Source of the DNA: Macquaria australasica
Lineage: Eukaryota > Chordata > Actinopteri > Centrarchiformes > Percichthyidae
DNA: 64,000 bases
Assembly (NCBI GenBank): GCA_005408345.1
Contig: SEMN01000648.1
Coordinates: 202,971 to 266,970 of the forward strand
Direction of reading: 5' to 3'
Positions 63,341 through 64,000 of the stretch are shown piece by piece. How positions within the stretch are numbered: the first letter of the stretch is position 1; each line of letters opens with the position of its first letter. Under the pieces are notes generated by a model that was given only the letters and a program-made list of their open reading frames with translations, ran no database searches and was not told where the DNA came from. A program made the position numbers and the translations under genes.

Positions 63341-64000
63341 AAAACTTCAAGAACTGCCTTTTTTCATTTACGTAACATTGCAAAAATCAGGCACATCCTA
63401 TCTAAAAAAGATGCAGAAAAACTAGTCCATGCATTTGTTACGTCTAGGCTGGACTATTGCAACTCTCTATTATCAGGCTGCCCCAATAAATCCCTTAAGA
63501 CTCTCCAGCTGATTCAGAATGCTGCGGCACGTTTGCTGACAAGAACCAGAAAAAGAGAACATATTTCTCCAATATTAGCTTCTCTACACTGGCTCCCTGT
63601 AAAATCCAGAATAGAATTTAAAATCCTTCTCCTCACCTTCAAAGCCCTAAATGGTCAGGCACCATCATATCTTAAAGAGCTCATGGTACCCTATTACCCC
63701 ACTAGAGCACTGCGCTCCCAGAATGCAGGGTTCCTTGTGGTTCCTAGAGTCTCTAAAAGTAGAATGGGAGCCAGAGCCTTCAGCTATCAAGCTCCTCTCC
63801 TGTGGAACCAGATCCCAGTTTGTGTACGGGAGGCGGACAACCTCCTCACATTTAAGAGTAGGCTTAAGACTTTCCTCTTTGATAAAGCTTATAGTGGGGC
63901 TGACTCAGGTGACCCCTGAGCCCCCCCTTAGTTATGCTGCTATAGGCCTAGACTGCCGGGGGACTTCCTATGATGCACTGAGCTCCTTTTTCCTCCTCTT
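63341..64000 (+). mobile_element. L2-type LINE, 3' end of reverse transcriptase (5'-truncated, runs off window)
   Basis: The open stretch to 63919 encodes the end of a non-LTR reverse transcriptase: AFFHLRNIAKIRHILSKKDA, SRLDYCNSLLSGCP, LQLIQNAAARLLTRTRKREH, ASLHWLPVKSRIEFKILLLT and FKSRLKTFLFDKAYS. This block is typical of L2 elements of fish. Upstream RT and endonuclease are absent, so it is 5'-truncated. The stop is at about 63917-63919, followed by a 3' UTR reaching the window edge. Confidence 0.9.

Noticed and set aside
1..64000. tRNA, rRNA, snoRNA or microRNA genes
   Set aside because: I saw no tRNA A/B boxes with a cloverleaf, no rRNA, and no hairpin of typical precursor form apart from the listed inverted repeats. 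A covariance-model search would be decisive and was not possible here.

Overview
This window is vertebrate DNA and almost certainly from a ray-finned fish. Genes are split into many short exons with GT-AG introns. Simple repeats ((CA)n, (TA)n, (TC)n) are abundant, and the transposon mix is teleost-like: a Tc1 element with long inverted/direct repeats, a Ty3/Gypsy element with short LTRs, a solo LTR, L2-like and I/Jockey-like LINE pieces, and several MITE families. A spiny-rayed (percomorph) fish is my inference; no mitochondrial or ribosomal sequence is present to test it.

Positions 343-39182 (+ strand) hold the 3' part of one large gene, stabilin-1 (stab1), a type I membrane scavenger receptor. 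I could place 40 consecutive coding exons whose phases all fit, giving an open frame of 1476 codons up to a TAG at 39083-39085. In order they encode: the end of one FAS1 domain; a complete FAS1; a cysteine-rich stretch with EGF-like modules; two FAS1 domains; a second EGF block; one Link domain; the last FAS1; a transmembrane helix; and a short cytoplasmic tail. This matches the second half of the stabilin family layout. The tail reads PTLVSIPNPLY, which argues for stabilin-1 over stabilin-2. The 5' part of the gene lies upstream of the window.

The introns carry most of the mobile DNA. There is a solo LTR (7105-7625, TSD TTGAC). There is a complete Tc1 element with an open 346-codon transposase (13180-14812, TA duplication). 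MITE-like elements lie at 20356-20860, 23149-23776 and 29019-29612. Several dispersed repeat families occur. A striking 32-bp tandem array of 12-bp palindromes includes the splice donor just before the Link-domain exons (27986-28188).

Positions 39183-48905 are intergenic with no gene I can support. They contain known-looking teleost repeats, a diverged ~440-bp tandem duplication and a hairpin. Positions 48911-53233 are a Ty3/Gypsy retrotransposon with two ~200-bp LTRs, target duplication AGAAC, and gag and pol frames broken by a stop codon, frameshifts and small deletions. Positions 54076-55860 contain a decayed LINE on the minus strand.

A second host gene, ccdc71 (single coding exon, 59209-60282, minus strand), faces stab1 tail to tail and probably has a long 3' UTR reaching about 56.52 kb. 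Human STAB1 and CCDC71 both lie on 3p21, so the pairing supports the stab1 call. The window ends in a DNA-transposon-like repeat (about 62850-63340) into which an L2-type LINE 3' end (63341-64000) has inserted.

I found no evidence of a wholly new biological system. The most unusual structure is the palindromic array that starts inside a coding exon and carries its splice donor.
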